Below are positions 33,622-43,078 of a stretch of 64,000 nt of DNA, piece after piece. The position numbers and the translations under genes were made by a program. Origin of the DNA: Cytobacillus firmus. GTDB lineage: Bacteria > Bacillota > Bacilli > Bacillales > Cytobacillaceae. The notes under the pieces are model-generated. The model saw only the letters and a program-made list of their open reading frames with translations, did not search any database and had not been told where the DNA came from. Within the stretch, counting starts at the first letter, position 1; each line of letters begins with the position of its first letter. The stretch covers positions 51,306-115,305 of the forward strand of contig NZ_JAMBOJ010000006.1 of the NCBI RefSeq assembly GCF_023715565.1, written 5' to 3'.

Positions 33622-33656
33622 AAAAAAACAGATCCATAATCGGATCTGTTTTTTTA
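33622..33656. terminator. Bidirectional braB/ezrA terminator
   Basis: AAAAAAACAGATCC-ATAAT-CGGATCTGTTTTTTT: 8-9-bp stem with A and T runs on the two sides. Confidence 0.9.
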
Positions 33657-35342
33657 TTGTTCTGTTATTAATTCTTCAATTCTCTTGATCGCACCCGGCT
33701 CGACTTCTTCAATTGAAGAGGCAGCCTGCTCCAATGCTTTTTTATATTCATAGCTTCTGAATGAGGCCTCTGCTTCCCTTAATCCATTATCAATAGATGG
33801 ATAACTGCTTCTGTATCGGTTGCCATATTGGATGACCTTCTCAGCTAGAAGAATCGTCTCAATCATATCACTCACAGAATCAGCAGCCTTATCAACAGTC
33901 AGCACCGCAACTTCAAGATATTGCTGGACCGAAGGAATGTTCAATGGTTTTTCATCGAGCTTAGCCAGTACATTATCTATGCTTTCTTTTGCATCCTGTA
34001 TCAAATATTTATATTCCTGGGAAACTCCAGGCACGTTGTTTTTGGATATAAGCCTTACTGTCTCTGCCACTTTCTTGCTTAATTCTTTTACCTTTTCCCT
34101 TGCAGACATTTCATCTTTTCGTAAGGCCTGAAGCTTTTCGGCAAAAGCTGTCTGCTCATCTGAAATCTCCTCAATGTGTTCCTTGACTTCCGCAAGTTCT
34201 TCTCTCAGAAGGGTATGGGGAGTATTTTGGCTGTTAATCTTATGCTCCAGCACTTCGAATTTTTTGAACAGCTGGTTTATTTTTTTCTCCAGGTGGATTT
34301 GAATTTCAAGATCCTTTTCGGGAACATGATAGCTATTCCGGACAGCCGCTATCTCTGTCTTTAGCTTATTGTTCATATCACGGTTATTATAAAGCATGGT
34401 TCTTGTTGCTTCATCCTGCTGGCTTAAGTAATGTCTGGCATGTACTTCCTTTTCGAGCAGATCGTACAGATGTTCCATATTATCTTTGATCTCTTCGACT
34501 CCAGTTTGAACTTCTTCGATTTGTGCCTGATCGATGGAGCCTGCATATACATTTACTTGTTCTTCAAGCCTCTCAATTTCTTTATCGATCTGCAGGTGAT
34601 CAAGCAGATATCCCTGCTCCAGCATTTCCTTGTATCCGTCTTTTAACTCCTCCAGTTCGGAAGGGATCTTGGATTGACAGTCAACCATCAAACTCGGTAT
34701 AGCCTCCATTTTCGCTTGAGAATCCTCAATCAGAGCTTTAATTACAAGAACGGTTTCACGAGCTTCAAGGTAATTGCCCTTTTCAGTTTTGTCATCGAAT
34801 TCTTCAAATTTGGAGAATGCTTCATCCAGCTGTTCTTCAAGAATTTTTTCAGATTTGCCGAATGTATGGCGGTGTGCAAGGAGAGACTTTTTGCATTGGC
34901 GGTACATATCTTTCAATTCTTCAATTTCTGCTCTATTTTTCTCTTCACTGCCTACCAGTTCATTCAATTCAGCAAGCAGGTTTTGGATGTTTTCTTCTAT
35001 CTCGGTTAATCTTTTTTCTATTCTCTGCTGAATTTCATGGGAATTTTTAAAGCGGTATTTATCTATGCTCTCTTCAGCATCAAATAACAATTCTTCCACA
35101 TCCGGAAGCTGCGATGTAACTATTTCATCCCATTCATTTCTCCAGCGTTCAAATAATTCCTCTGTCTGCCCCGTCATATTCAGCTTTTTCACTCTAGACA
35201 TTTCGTCTAGAACAGGGCGGTCGGTTATGTCCATTTTCCAAGTTTCCAGCCTGTCAATTTCTTTGTAATGTTTTTTCTTAAAAAAATATCCGGTGAGATA
35301 TAGGCCTAGAAGAATGACTATAGCTCCAAGTATGTATTCCAT
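33654..35342 (-). CDS. ezrA: Septation ring regulator EzrA
   Basis: A 562-residue membrane-anchored regulator of FtsZ ring formation; the length is exactly the family norm. Residues 2-20 (EYILGAIVILLGLYLTGYFF) are the single N-terminal membrane anchor, and the rest is spectrin-like coiled-coil in the cytosol. The start at 35342 follows GGGGG with 7-bp spacing and puts the anchor at the N-terminus; a longer frame has no ribosome site. It ends at the shared terminator with braB. Confidence 0.96.
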   Translation of the reverse strand: MEYILGAIVILLGLYLTGYFFKKKHYKEIDRLETWKMDITDRPVLDEMSRVKKLNMTGQTEELFERWRNEWDEIVTSQLPDVEELLFDAEESIDKYRFKNSHEIQQRIEKRLTEIEENIQNLLAELNELVGSEEKNRAEIEELKDMYRQCKKSLLAHRHTFGKSEKILEEQLDEAFSKFEEFDDKTEKGNYLEARETVLVIKALIEDSQAKMEAIPSLMVDCQSKIPSELEELKDGYKEMLEQGYLLDHLQIDKEIERLEEQVNVYAGSIDQAQIEEVQTGVEEIKDNMEHLYDLLEKEVHARHYLSQQDEATRTMLYNNRDMNNKLKTEIAAVRNSYHVPEKDLEIQIHLEKKINQLFKKFEVLEHKINSQNTPHTLLREELAEVKEHIEEISDEQTAFAEKLQALRKDEMSAREKVKELSKKVAETVRLISKNNVPGVSQEYKYLIQDAKESIDNVLAKLDEKPLNIPSVQQYLEVAVLTVDKAADSVSDMIETILLAEKVIQYGNRYRSSYPSIDNGLREAEASFRSYEYKKALEQAASSIEEVEPGAIKRIEELITEQ

Positions 35343-35835
35343 TTTAAAGCCCCCTGTTCTGTTGCCGAGCCAGTATGTATATGTAAAGTTTTTATTTAAT
35401 AGTGTGAGGCGTTTCTTTATTTCACATGTTATTTTCAATGCTTTTATGATACCATGTAAACGACATTTTTTGACTATTTATTTCATTTTTTTATGAATTT
35501 CTTCATTTATATCTGATGTAAAATGCTATTTTCGAAAAATAACTATAACATCTGTGTTTGCAAATGGCTTTTTTCGAAGCTCTTTTCGTACAAATTATTG
35601 TTTTTGCCTTTTAATATTGTCCGTTTATTGAAGCGAGAGACTGCTCGCTGCAATCAACTCAGAAAAAAATATACAAAAAGCAATCGAAAACCGCCATTTC
35701 AATTGAACTATATGAACTGTTCAATTACAAACAATTCGCTTTTTATAAGTGATTTCCTTCTTTATTTAAGAGATATATTAAAAAGAGACTTGAGTACTGC
35801 ATCCATTAAACCATTGCAGAAAGGAAGATCTTTAA
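35343..35835. other. ezrA/hisJ divergent space with a decayed MITE copy
   Basis: A 493-bp space. At about 35578-35695 is an inverted, degenerate relative of the MITE: AGCTCTTTTCGTACAAATTATTG at one side, GTCCGTT, then GCAATCAACTCAG and CAATCGAAAACCGCC at the other. It lacks most of the GC-rich core and has no clean target duplication, so it is older. No gene is seen; promoters of ezrA and hisJ must lie here. Confidence 0.6.
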
Positions 35836-36630
35836 ATGCTAAAGGACGGCCATATCCACACACCCTTTTGCCCGCACGGTACAAAGGATTCATTGGAAGA
35901 TTATGTTGAAAAAGCAATAAGTCTTGGTTTTAATGAGATTTCTTTTACTGAACATGCTCCGCTTCCAGATGGCTTTGAGGACCCGGCACCTGCCCGGGAC
36001 AGTGCCATGCGCAAGGAGAATCTTGAAAAATATTTTACTGATATTACAAAAATAAAAGCAGATTATCAAGGGAAAATCAGGATTAATGCGGGGCTTGAAG
36101 TGGATTACATTGAAGGTTTTGAACGGGAGATCAAAGAATTCCTTAATAAAAATGGAAAATACATGGATGATTCTATTTTATCTGTACATTTTCTAAAACA
36201 CGGCAGCCGCTACGAATGCGTAGACTACAGCCCGGATGTTTTTTTAAAGATGATTGAAGAATATGGTTCTATTGAGGCAGTTTATATGAATTATTTCCGC
36301 ACCCTGCTCCTATCTATAAAAGCAGATTTAGGATCGTTTAAACCTAAAAGGATTGGGCATATCACCCTGGTGAAAAAATTTCAAAAAAAATATCCCGCTA
36401 ATCGGGAATTTAGAGAGGAAATAAACCAAATACTTGATGAGGTTCATACTCATGGCTATGAACTCGACTATAATGGAGCCGGTTTCGCCAAGCCTTTATG
36501 CAAGGAATCCTATCCTCCGGACTGGGCTGCAGAAGCAGCGGCCCAAAAAGGCATTAAAATGGTATATGGTTCCGATTCTCATCAGGCAAAGGACATGGGT
36601 CTTGGCCTCAATAGAATGAAACACCTATAA
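35836..36630 (+). CDS. hisJ: Histidinol-phosphatase, PHP type
   Basis: A 264-residue PHP-family phosphoesterase that converts histidinol phosphate to histidinol. Metal-binding motifs are DGHIHTPFCPHG (residues 4-15), FTEHAPLP, the INAGLEVDYIEG Glu/Asp segment, ILSVHFL, IGHI and the terminal GSDSHQAKDMG. AGAAAGGAAG precedes the ATG. It is isolated from other his genes, as in B. subtilis. It converges on refZ with a 4-bp gap. Confidence 0.95.
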   Translation: MLKDGHIHTPFCPHGTKDSLEDYVEKAISLGFNEISFTEHAPLPDGFEDPAPARDSAMRKENLEKYFTDITKIKADYQGKIRINAGLEVDYIEGFEREIKEFLNKNGKYMDDSILSVHFLKHGSRYECVDYSPDVFLKMIEEYGSIEAVYMNYFRTLLLSIKADLGSFKPKRIGHITLVKKFQKKYPANREFREEINQILDEVHTHGYELDYNGAGFAKPLCKESYPPDWAAEAAAQKGIKMVYGSDSHQAKDMGLGLNRMKHL

Positions 36631-36634
36631 ATTC

Positions 36635-37264
36635 TCAGAGTACGGCAGCATAAGGTTTTCCGGCATGATTACACAGGACTCCATCAACCCAATTGAAGAT
36701 CTCTTTCGTATATTTGTCCGCGAAATATTTTTCATGAGGAAATACATGCAAAACTTCAGACATATAATGTGTGTTCAGAAATGGCATGGACAGGAGTCCT
36801 TTTAGCTGGATAATCATATAATTGGCTGAATGGTTACGGAACTCTTTTGTTTTCATGCCTCTATCGAGCACCTTGCCAAAATAAAACTTTTCCTTTGCTA
36901 AATAAGTGGACATGATTTCCCTTACCACCTGTGAATCTATTGATATTTCTCTGAGTATCAATCTTGTTAAATGGCTATGCTCAAATTGATAAACCATGAT
37001 GTTTTGCGCCATTTTTTTCAGGCTCAGAGCCGCCCCCTGTTCAAGAAATGAAAACCCCTTCTCTATCTCCTGGATATATCCTTCGAAAAAAGCCGTAAAG
37101 CAATATTCAAGCAGCCCGTGTTTGTTATCGAAATAATATGCGATATTCGCTGGATTCGTCTGAGCTTTGCCTGCAATATCACGGATGGAAGTCCCAGAAA
37201 AACCCTTCGTATTAAATAAGGAGATAGCGGCAGACACAATTGCCTCTTTTGAATTTTTCTTCAA
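36635..37264 (-). CDS. refZ: RefZ, TetR-family regulator of FtsZ position in sporulation
   Basis: A 209-residue TetR-type DNA-binding protein. The helix-turn-helix is TSIRDIAGKAQTNPANIAYYF at residues 25-45, and the rest is the helical dimer domain. Its place between hisJ and ytsP matches B. subtilis refZ (yttP), whose product binds motifs near the origin and helps shift the division ring toward the pole at sporulation. A sigma-H-like promoter upstream supports this role. Confidence 0.88.
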   Translation of the reverse strand: MKKNSKEAIVSAAISLFNTKGFSGTSIRDIAGKAQTNPANIAYYFDNKHGLLEYCFTAFFEGYIQEIEKGFSFLEQGAALSLKKMAQNIMVYQFEHSHLTRLILREISIDSQVVREIMSTYLAKEKFYFGKVLDRGMKTKEFRNHSANYMIIQLKGLLSMPFLNTHYMSEVLHVFPHEKYFADKYTKEIFNWVDGVLCNHAGKPYAAVL

Positions 37265-37343
37265 AGTTCCCGCCTCACTTTCTTTTGTAAAGTTTCTGTC
37301 CCAACACGTGGATTCTTAAACGGATTTGTTGTGATAATTATAC

Positions 37344-37370
37344 ATTCTTGCTAAAATCGTCTTATCCTTT
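37344..37370 (-). promoter_or_regulatory. Sigma-H-like promoter upstream of refZ
   Basis: On the minus strand AAAGGATAA, 11 bp, CAAGAAT. The -35 fits RNAGGAWWW fully and the -10 fits RNNGAAT except the first base. It lies about 80 bp before the refZ start. Confidence 0.5.
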
Positions 37371-37454
37371 ATAAAGTTCTCGACAATGTCCTTCTAATTT
37401 CCTGTTCATCTGCCAGGAAATTCATTTATCTTTGAGAAAGCAAGGTGATTTGTG

Positions 37455-37934
37455 ATGTTTAGTGTCGAATCATACAAGGGAACCCGTGAAGAAAATTATC
37501 AATTATTGATTAAACAGCTCTCTGCTCTTCTTGAAGGAGAAACGAACAGCATTGCCAATTTAAGCAATGCATCATCACTTCTTAATCAATTTCTGGAACG
37601 TACAAACTGGGTAGGATTTTATCTGGTGGAAGAAGGCGAGCTTGTTCTCGGGCCATTTCAGGGTCTGCCTGCTTGTGTAAGAATTCCCCTTGGCAAGGGT
37701 GTGTGCGGAACAGCCGCGAAGCAAATGGAAACTGTCCGTGTTGAAGATGTCCATCAATTCCCTGGCCATATCGCCTGTGACGCTGCATCACAATCAGAGA
37801 TTGTTATTCCGCTTATCAAAGATGGCAAGCTTCTCGGTGTGCTGGATATTGATTCCCCGGAAAAAAACCGGTTTGATGAACTTGACCAAAAATACCTGGA
37901 ACAATTCTCAGAGACACTTGTATCCTTCCTATAA
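37455..37934 (+). CDS. Free methionine-R-sulfoxide reductase (GAF domain)
   Basis: A 159-residue single GAF-domain enzyme of the fRMsr type that repairs free Met-R-sulfoxide. The conserved cysteines are in PACVRIPLGKGVCGTAA and GHIACDAASQSEIV. The ATG at 37455 has AAGGTGA upstream with better spacing than the GTG one codon earlier. It corresponds in position to B. subtilis ytsP. Confidence 0.93.
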   Translation: MFSVESYKGTREENYQLLIKQLSALLEGETNSIANLSNASSLLNQFLERTNWVGFYLVEEGELVLGPFQGLPACVRIPLGKGVCGTAAKQMETVRVEDVHQFPGHIACDAASQSEIVIPLIKDGKLLGVLDIDSPEKNRFDELDQKYLEQFSETLVSFL

Positions 37935-37943
37935 AAGATTTCA

Positions 37944-37982
37944 AAAAAGAGATGGCCATTTAATAACGGCCATCTCTTTTAA
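37944..37982. terminator. Bidirectional terminator between fRMsr and Met gamma-lyase genes
   Basis: AAAAGAGATGGCC-ATTTAATAAC-GGCCATCTCTTTT: 13-bp stem with A and T flanks, shared by the two convergent genes. Confidence 0.9.
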
Positions 37983-37983
37983 A

Positions 37984-39171
37984 TCAGATTTCTTCAAGTG
38001 CCCGGGACAGATCATCCCTGATATCTTCCCATGATTCTAGGCCGACCGAGAGCCTCAGCAATGTATCTTCAATGCCCATTTTCTCACGGAACTCTTTTGG
38101 AACTACTGCATGCGTCATAGTTGCAGGGTGCTGAATTAATGTCTCTGCATCTCCAAGGCTCACGGCAATTTTTATTAGATTCAGCCTGTTCATAAATTCC
38201 TGTGCAGTCTCTCTATCACCCTTAAGAGTAAATGAAATCATCCCGCCAGGCTTCCTCATTTGTTTTTGTGCAATATTAAAATCGGCATTACTGCTGTCTC
38301 CAGGAAAATAAACTTTTTCCACTTTTGGATGCGCCAATAAGTATGATGCCAGCTTTTCGGCATTGTCACAGTGCCTGTCAAGTCTGACTGCGAGTGTTTT
38401 CAATCCGCGGAGCAGCAGCCAGGCATCAAAAGGTGAAATTATGCCCCCAATATCTTTTTGTGTAGTCATTCTTACTTCATCTATAAATTCTCTGTTTCCT
38501 ATTACAAGACCGGCAATTACATCACCATGGCCCCCGATGTATTTTGTCGCACTATGAATGACAATATCGCATCCCAGCTCAATCGGGTTCTGTAAATACG
38601 GAGAACAGAAAGTATTATCAACCACAACTGGAATTCCTTTCTCCTTCCCTACTTCTGCAACCATCTTCAAATCCACCAATTTCATTGTTGGATTTATCGG
38701 AGTTTCAACATATATACAGACAGTCTCAGGCTTTATTTGATCAAGCAGCTGCTGCTTTGATTCCATAGCTGAATAATTATGGCTGATTTTATATTTTTTC
38801 TCCATCATCTCCAGGAGTCCAAATGTACAACCATACACTCCCTGGGAACATAAGATATGATCACCTGTCTTGGTTAAAGCAAACAAAACAGCTGATACCG
38901 CGGCCATGCCCGAACCAAAAGCAAGGGCAGCTCCTCCCTTTTCAAGAGCGGCCATTCTTTCTTCCAGCATCTTTACCGTTGGATTGCCCAGTCGTGAATA
39001 GATATAGCCTTCTTCTTCACCGGCAAAACGCTTTTCTCCCTGCTGTGCTGTCTCAAAAGTAAAAGTCGACGTCTGAAAAATAGGCGGTGCCAGGCTTCCC
39101 TTAAAGCTTTCTGCATCGTATCCTTCATGGATGACCTGCGTCTCGAAGTTAAACCGATGTTTTCTATCCAT
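37984..39171 (-). CDS. Methionine gamma-lyase / cystathionine-type PLP lyase
   Basis: A 395-residue Cys/Met-metabolism PLP enzyme. Conserved features are PIFQTSTFTFETAQQGEKRF, YSRLGNPTVKMLEERMA, FGSGMAAVSAV, VVDNTFCSPYLQNP, and the PLP Lys in HSATKYIGGHGDVIAG near residue 208. The CxxGxFG-like segment CSQGVYGCTFGLLEMM contains a Cys at the place that favours methionine gamma-lyase over cystathionine lyase. That assignment is inference. The start 39171 has AAGGAGAG at 8 bp. It sits between ytsP- and ytrP-type genes, an addition compared with B. subtilis. Confidence 0.82.
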   Translation of the reverse strand: MDRKHRFNFETQVIHEGYDAESFKGSLAPPIFQTSTFTFETAQQGEKRFAGEEEGYIYSRLGNPTVKMLEERMAALEKGGAALAFGSGMAAVSAVLFALTKTGDHILCSQGVYGCTFGLLEMMEKKYKISHNYSAMESKQQLLDQIKPETVCIYVETPINPTMKLVDLKMVAEVGKEKGIPVVVDNTFCSPYLQNPIELGCDIVIHSATKYIGGHGDVIAGLVIGNREFIDEVRMTTQKDIGGIISPFDAWLLLRGLKTLAVRLDRHCDNAEKLASYLLAHPKVEKVYFPGDSSNADFNIAQKQMRKPGGMISFTLKGDRETAQEFMNRLNLIKIAVSLGDAETLIQHPATMTHAVVPKEFREKMGIEDTLLRLSVGLESWEDIRDDLSRALEEI

Positions 39172-39286
39172 TATAACTCTCTCCTTCACTGAAAACGCTT
39201 ACATATTAAACTATAATAAGGTACTCTTTCAGCATATGATAATAGCATATTTTTTGAAAGTATTTTGTTTTGTAAAAATTGTTAAT

Positions 39287-39313
39287 AAAGACTGCCTCTT
39301 CATAAGGCAGTCC
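39287..39313 (-). terminator. Terminator after the diguanylate cyclase gene
   Basis: GGGACTGCCTT-ATGAAG-AGGCAGTCTTTATT on the minus strand; it overlaps the last bases before the stop at 39315. Confidence 0.75.
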
Positions 39314-39314
39314 C

Positions 39315-41177
39315 CTAAATATCTGCTGCAGACTCGAGTATCATTTTATTTTTCCCTGTATTCTTGGCAGTATATAAAGCCCTGTCAGCCCGCTTAAAAA
39401 GAGCAGCATAGGAATCCTTTTTCCCCCTGTTCCAATGCGACACACCACACGAAATGGTTACCTTGGGATCTGTAATCTGGCATACCTTTTTGACAAGACG
39501 TTCAGCAATAAGAGCACCAGCTGACAATGAAACACCGGGCAGGTAAAGAGCCAGCTCCTCACCGCCCCATCTTGCTCCAATATCAGTGCCGCGAATATTG
39601 CTGTTTATTAAATCAGCGACTTGAATAATGATTTCATCGCCTACCTGATGTCCGTAAGTATCATTTACCATTTTAAAATCATCTATATCAACCAGCATAA
39701 ATGTTCCTTCATGATCTTCATTCATTGACTTATGAATGCGATCATCCAGATAGCTTCGGGAATACAGCTTTGTTAAGTGATCCGTTACAACCATCTTTTC
39801 AAGCTCTTCTCTCAACATTGAATTGGTAAAAGCAAGCGTAGAATGATGAATCAGTGATTGCAGCAGCTTGAATGTTTCAAATGAAAAATGATAAGGAGAA
39901 CTGTGCATGACAAGCGCAAATCCCTTTAATACTCCAGACTGGGTCATCGGAACCGCCATAATGGATTTAAAGCAACCTGTCTCATCCTCAGACTGTAAAG
40001 AAAAATCTCCAATAAAAAGAGACTCTTTCTCCCTAAAGATCTTTTTCTTCATATATTGAATATAGCTTTCTGACTCTCTGGTCTGAAAGAATGCAGTGCT
40101 GCCCTGAATGACATTCACATCAGAACCATCAGAAGATACCAGGATGAAACCGGCTTCTTCAGCATCAAAAGACTGCAGAATCTGGTCTGCCATAAAACTC
40201 ATCGTTTCTGTAAGGCGCAAATTCGAGTTCAGGCGATGGGATGTTTCATTAATTAATTGAAGATCCGCTATAAGCCGCTTGGATTGCTGGTAAAGCTGTG
40301 CATTCTCCAGGGCACTGCCTGCAGTATTGGCCAGAAGCGTTATAAATTCAATTTCAGTTTTAGGGAATATGATATTATTAGGTGCTATAACCTGGAGTAC
40401 GCCATAAACCCCCTGTTTTCCTTTTAAGGGAGCATACAGGATGGAGCGAACTTCCTGCAGTGAATCTTCAAATTGAACAGCCCCCGTGACATAAGCCTGC
40501 ATGGCCGCGATATTTTCGCTGTCATATTCAAGATCTCTAATAGGCAAATCCCCATGATTATTATTATCCTGGGACAGCAGAAGATAATAGGTAAAAGTGG
40601 GGTACATCTCCTGGAGAGTAAAGATAATTTCCCCCAGCACCATATCCATATCCATTGAAGAATGGAACTTCTCAGTAACCCGGTACAGCTGTTTGTAGCG
40701 TTTCTCTTCAGAAGCAATTTTGGCCATACCCTGAGCCTTATCAAGAAATTGCCCGCATTCTTCGCTAAGTTCCTGAAAGACTTTTTTTGGATAAGTGTGA
40801 AAAGAGCCTGATGCCCCAATTAGAATCATGCAGCCCAGAAGCTGGTTTCCTTTTACAAGAGGAATCATGATTTGTTCTTCCATAATCTCCGCGCCTAAAC
40901 TCTGGAACTTTCTGTTTGTTTTAGCCCACCTTTTTAAATCACCTAAAAAAACACGCGAATCTAAAGCATCCGGATTTGTGGAAGCTTCTGCAAAAAACTC
41001 CTGCTTCCATTCATTAAAAACGCAGAGGGTTACTTCATCCGCTTCGGAAAGGGCTTGAATGGCAGAAAGCATTTCATTCAGTAATTTTTCATAATGAAAG
41101 AAACCGTTTTCTGTATCGATAATATCAAAGAATCGGCTTTTTAAATTAAGTATGATTTGGCGTTCAAGTGTATCCAT
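39315..41177 (-). CDS. dgcP: GAF-GGDEF diguanylate cyclase (DgcP-like)
   Basis: A 620-residue signalling enzyme that makes cyclic di-GMP. GAF-like sensor domains fill residues ~1-440 (EFITLLANTAGSALENAQLYQQSKRL marks a GAF end). The GGDEF domain follows (DHLTKLYSRSYLDDRI, MLVDIDDFKMVNDTYGHQVGD), with active-site ARWGGEELALYLPG; GGEEL is a functional variant. No membrane span. Position before rpsD matches B. subtilis ytrP/dgcP. The start is taken as ATG 41177 with GGGTGAT upstream; ATG 41192 five codons earlier is possible. Confidence 0.92.
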   Translation of the reverse strand: MDTLERQIILNLKSRFFDIIDTENGFFHYEKLLNEMLSAIQALSEADEVTLCVFNEWKQEFFAEASTNPDALDSRVFLGDLKRWAKTNRKFQSLGAEIMEEQIMIPLVKGNQLLGCMILIGASGSFHTYPKKVFQELSEECGQFLDKAQGMAKIASEEKRYKQLYRVTEKFHSSMDMDMVLGEIIFTLQEMYPTFTYYLLLSQDNNNHGDLPIRDLEYDSENIAAMQAYVTGAVQFEDSLQEVRSILYAPLKGKQGVYGVLQVIAPNNIIFPKTEIEFITLLANTAGSALENAQLYQQSKRLIADLQLINETSHRLNSNLRLTETMSFMADQILQSFDAEEAGFILVSSDGSDVNVIQGSTAFFQTRESESYIQYMKKKIFREKESLFIGDFSLQSEDETGCFKSIMAVPMTQSGVLKGFALVMHSSPYHFSFETFKLLQSLIHHSTLAFTNSMLREELEKMVVTDHLTKLYSRSYLDDRIHKSMNEDHEGTFMLVDIDDFKMVNDTYGHQVGDEIIIQVADLINSNIRGTDIGARWGGEELALYLPGVSLSAGALIAERLVKKVCQITDPKVTISCGVSHWNRGKKDSYAALFKRADRALYTAKNTGKNKMILESAADI

Positions 41178-41437
41178 CTTTTTATCACCCATCAAATGTC
41201 TCAGATCATGAATCTATTAACCAATTAGATATATTATAACGGACCAAAATTAACAATCACGGTAAAGATGTGGCTATTTCGTTTCAATTCCGGTTTTCAG
41301 CAGGAAAATTTTTCTTTATTATATCACAGTTTCAAAGAGACTCCTGTCAGTTTTCTAATTTACTGTGAAATATGATAATGGTTTACCTTACAATAAATCA
41401 TGCTTTAATCCCAAAGATGTAAAAAATAAAGATCACC

Positions 41438-41467
41438 TTGACTTTTACCCTCTGAAAGTTATATAAT
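41438..41467 (+). promoter_or_regulatory. rpsD promoter
   Basis: TTGACT (41438-41443), 18-bp spacer, TATAAT (41462-41467): a strong sigma-A promoter, about 230 bp before the rpsD ATG. Confidence 0.8.
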
Positions 41468-41479
41468 ACTCCTTGTGTA

Positions 41480-41660
41480 AAATATTGCAGCCTATGTGAG
41501 CACCTTGATGTACTCATTTTGTTCCTCAACCAGCTTCAGTTGCCTTTGGCGACTTACATGTTTCTGGGGATGGGGTACTGTGTAACCCTCTGCTGCTAGG
41601 GCGAAGGTACATGAAAACAAAATGAACATGATTGTTGTGCGCATCTGTTTCTGTTTTTAT
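41480..41660 (+). promoter_or_regulatory. S4 autoregulatory leader of rpsD
   Basis: The long leader between the promoter and rpsD holds several complementary stretches (for example TGTACTCATTTTGTTC with GAAAACAAAATGAACA, and GTTTCTGGGGATGGGGTACTG). B. subtilis rpsD is repressed by ribosomal protein S4 binding such a leader. The fold is inferred from position and pairing, not computed. No other gene is seen in 41178-41696. Confidence 0.6.
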
Positions 41661-41696
41661 TTTACCCAAATAAAAACACAAAAGGAGGAGTCTTAA

Positions 41697-42299
41697 ATGG
41701 CTCGTTATACTGGTCCAAGCTGGAAATTATCCCGTCGTCTTGGAATCTCTCTAAGCGGAACTGGAAAAGAATTAGAAAAGCGTCCTTACGCTCCTGGACA
41801 ACATGGTCCAAACCAGCGTAAAAAAATCTCTGAATACGGATTACAATTGCAGGAAAAGCAAAAGCTTCGTCACATGTACGGAGTAAATGAGCGTCAATTC
41901 CGCAATTTATTCGATAAAGCCGGTAAAATGCCTGGTAAGCACGGTGAAAACTTCATGATTCTTCTTGAATCACGCCTTGATAACGTTGTTTACCGTTTAG
42001 GTCTTGCCCGCACTCGCCGTCAAGCTCGTCAGCTTGTTAACCACGGTCACATCATGGTTGATGGATCTCGTGTTGATATCCCATCATACCGCGTAGCACC
42101 TGGCCAAACAATTACACTTCGCGAAAAATCTCGCAGCCTTGACATCGTTAAAGAAGCAATCGAAGTTAACAACTTCGTACCTGACTTCGTATCTTTCGAT
42201 GCAGACAAGCTAGAAGGAACTTTCACTCGTATGCCTGAGCGTTCTGAACTTCCAGCTGAAATCAACGAATCTCTAATCGTTGAATTCTACTCTCGTTAA
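41697..42299 (+). CDS. rpsD: Ribosomal protein S4
   Basis: A 200-residue primary 16S rRNA-binding protein of the small subunit. It begins [20 protein letters not shown] and has the S4 RNA-binding domain ([20 protein letters not shown]) at about residues 90-155, followed by the conserved C-terminus [27 protein letters not shown] precedes the ATG. It is probably feedback-controlled through its leader. Confidence 0.98.
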   Translation: MARYTGPSWKLSRRLGISLSGTGKELEKRPYAPGQHGPNQRKKISEYGLQLQEKQKLRHMYGVNERQFRNLFDKAGKMPGKHGENFMILLESRLDNVVYRLGLARTRRQARQLVNHGHIMVDGSRVDIPSYRVAPGQTITLREKSRSLDIVKEAIEVNNFVPDFVSFDADKLEGTFTRMPERSELPAEINESLIVEFYSR

Positions 42300-42312
42300 T
42301 TTTAATGCTAAT

Positions 42313-42357
42313 AAAACCCTTAAAATGTTGTTAAATCAACGTTTAAGGGTTTTTTTG
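42313..42357 (+). terminator. rpsD terminator
   Basis: AAAACCCTTAAA (42313-42324) and TTTAAGGGTTTT (42342-42353), 12-bp stem followed by TTTTGTTTT. Confidence 0.9.
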
Positions 42358-42499
42358 TTTTCGTCTAAAGGAACACGTATTCTCACAGCTATTTAACAAC
42401 ATAAAAATTTATATATCTTTTAATCCTTCTTTAATAAATCTTTAGAATTTCCATCTAAACTTATCATGTGTTTAAAGTTAAGATTTAGGAGGATTTTTT

Positions 42500-43075
42500 A
42501 TGGATGAAATTTCAATTATGTTTACGATTAAATCTTGGTACGTTTTATTACCTCTATCTATTGGTGTGCTTATAGGATTCATTTTTTGGATAAATAAAAG
42601 AAAAAAACCAGTCAACATTATGCATTATGTCACCTTAATCTCATTTGTAATATACCTGCTATGTGTCATGCATTTGGTATTTTTCCCTATCGATGTGAAT
42701 ATCGGACGTTATGCTAATCAAACTCCATGGTATAAATCTATTAATGCTATACCCATCTTGACGATTGATATCAAGACATTCTTACTAAATATACTCATGA
42801 TGCTTCCATTGGGAGTGTATATACCATTATTAATAAAGAACATGGCAAGTATAAAAAAAGCGGCTACGCTTGGATTGATGTTTAGTCTTTCGTTTGAGCT
42901 CATCCAATTACTCATACGTGTTACATTGGGCAGTGGCCGCAGTTCAGACATCAATGATATAATTGCAAATACTGCTGGAACTGTGATCGGATTTATGATT
43001 ATCAACAAACTATATAAGGTACCTCTCTTTAAGAAAATATTTCAGCATTTGGAATTGCGAATTATGGAGGTTTAA
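42500..43075 (+). CDS. VanZ-family membrane protein
   Basis: A 191-residue membrane protein with five hydrophobic segments. VanZ-like features are VMHLVFFPIDVNIG, NILMMLPLGVYIPLL and the SFELIQLLIRVTLGSGRSSDINDIIANTAGTVIG block with its Glu and Asp-Asp pair (the text spans residues ~133-165). VanZ proteins give low-level teicoplanin or lipoglycopeptide tolerance by an unclear route. AGGAGG precedes the ATG. It starts a three-gene operon with a two-component system. No vanH, vanA or vanX is present. Confidence 0.82.
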   Translation: MDEISIMFTIKSWYVLLPLSIGVLIGFIFWINKRKKPVNIMHYVTLISFVIYLLCVMHLVFFPIDVNIGRYANQTPWYKSINAIPILTIDIKTFLLNILMMLPLGVYIPLLIKNMASIKKAATLGLMFSLSFELIQLLIRVTLGSGRSSDINDIIANTAGTVIGFMIINKLYKVPLFKKIFQHLELRIMEV

Positions 43076-43078
43076 AAA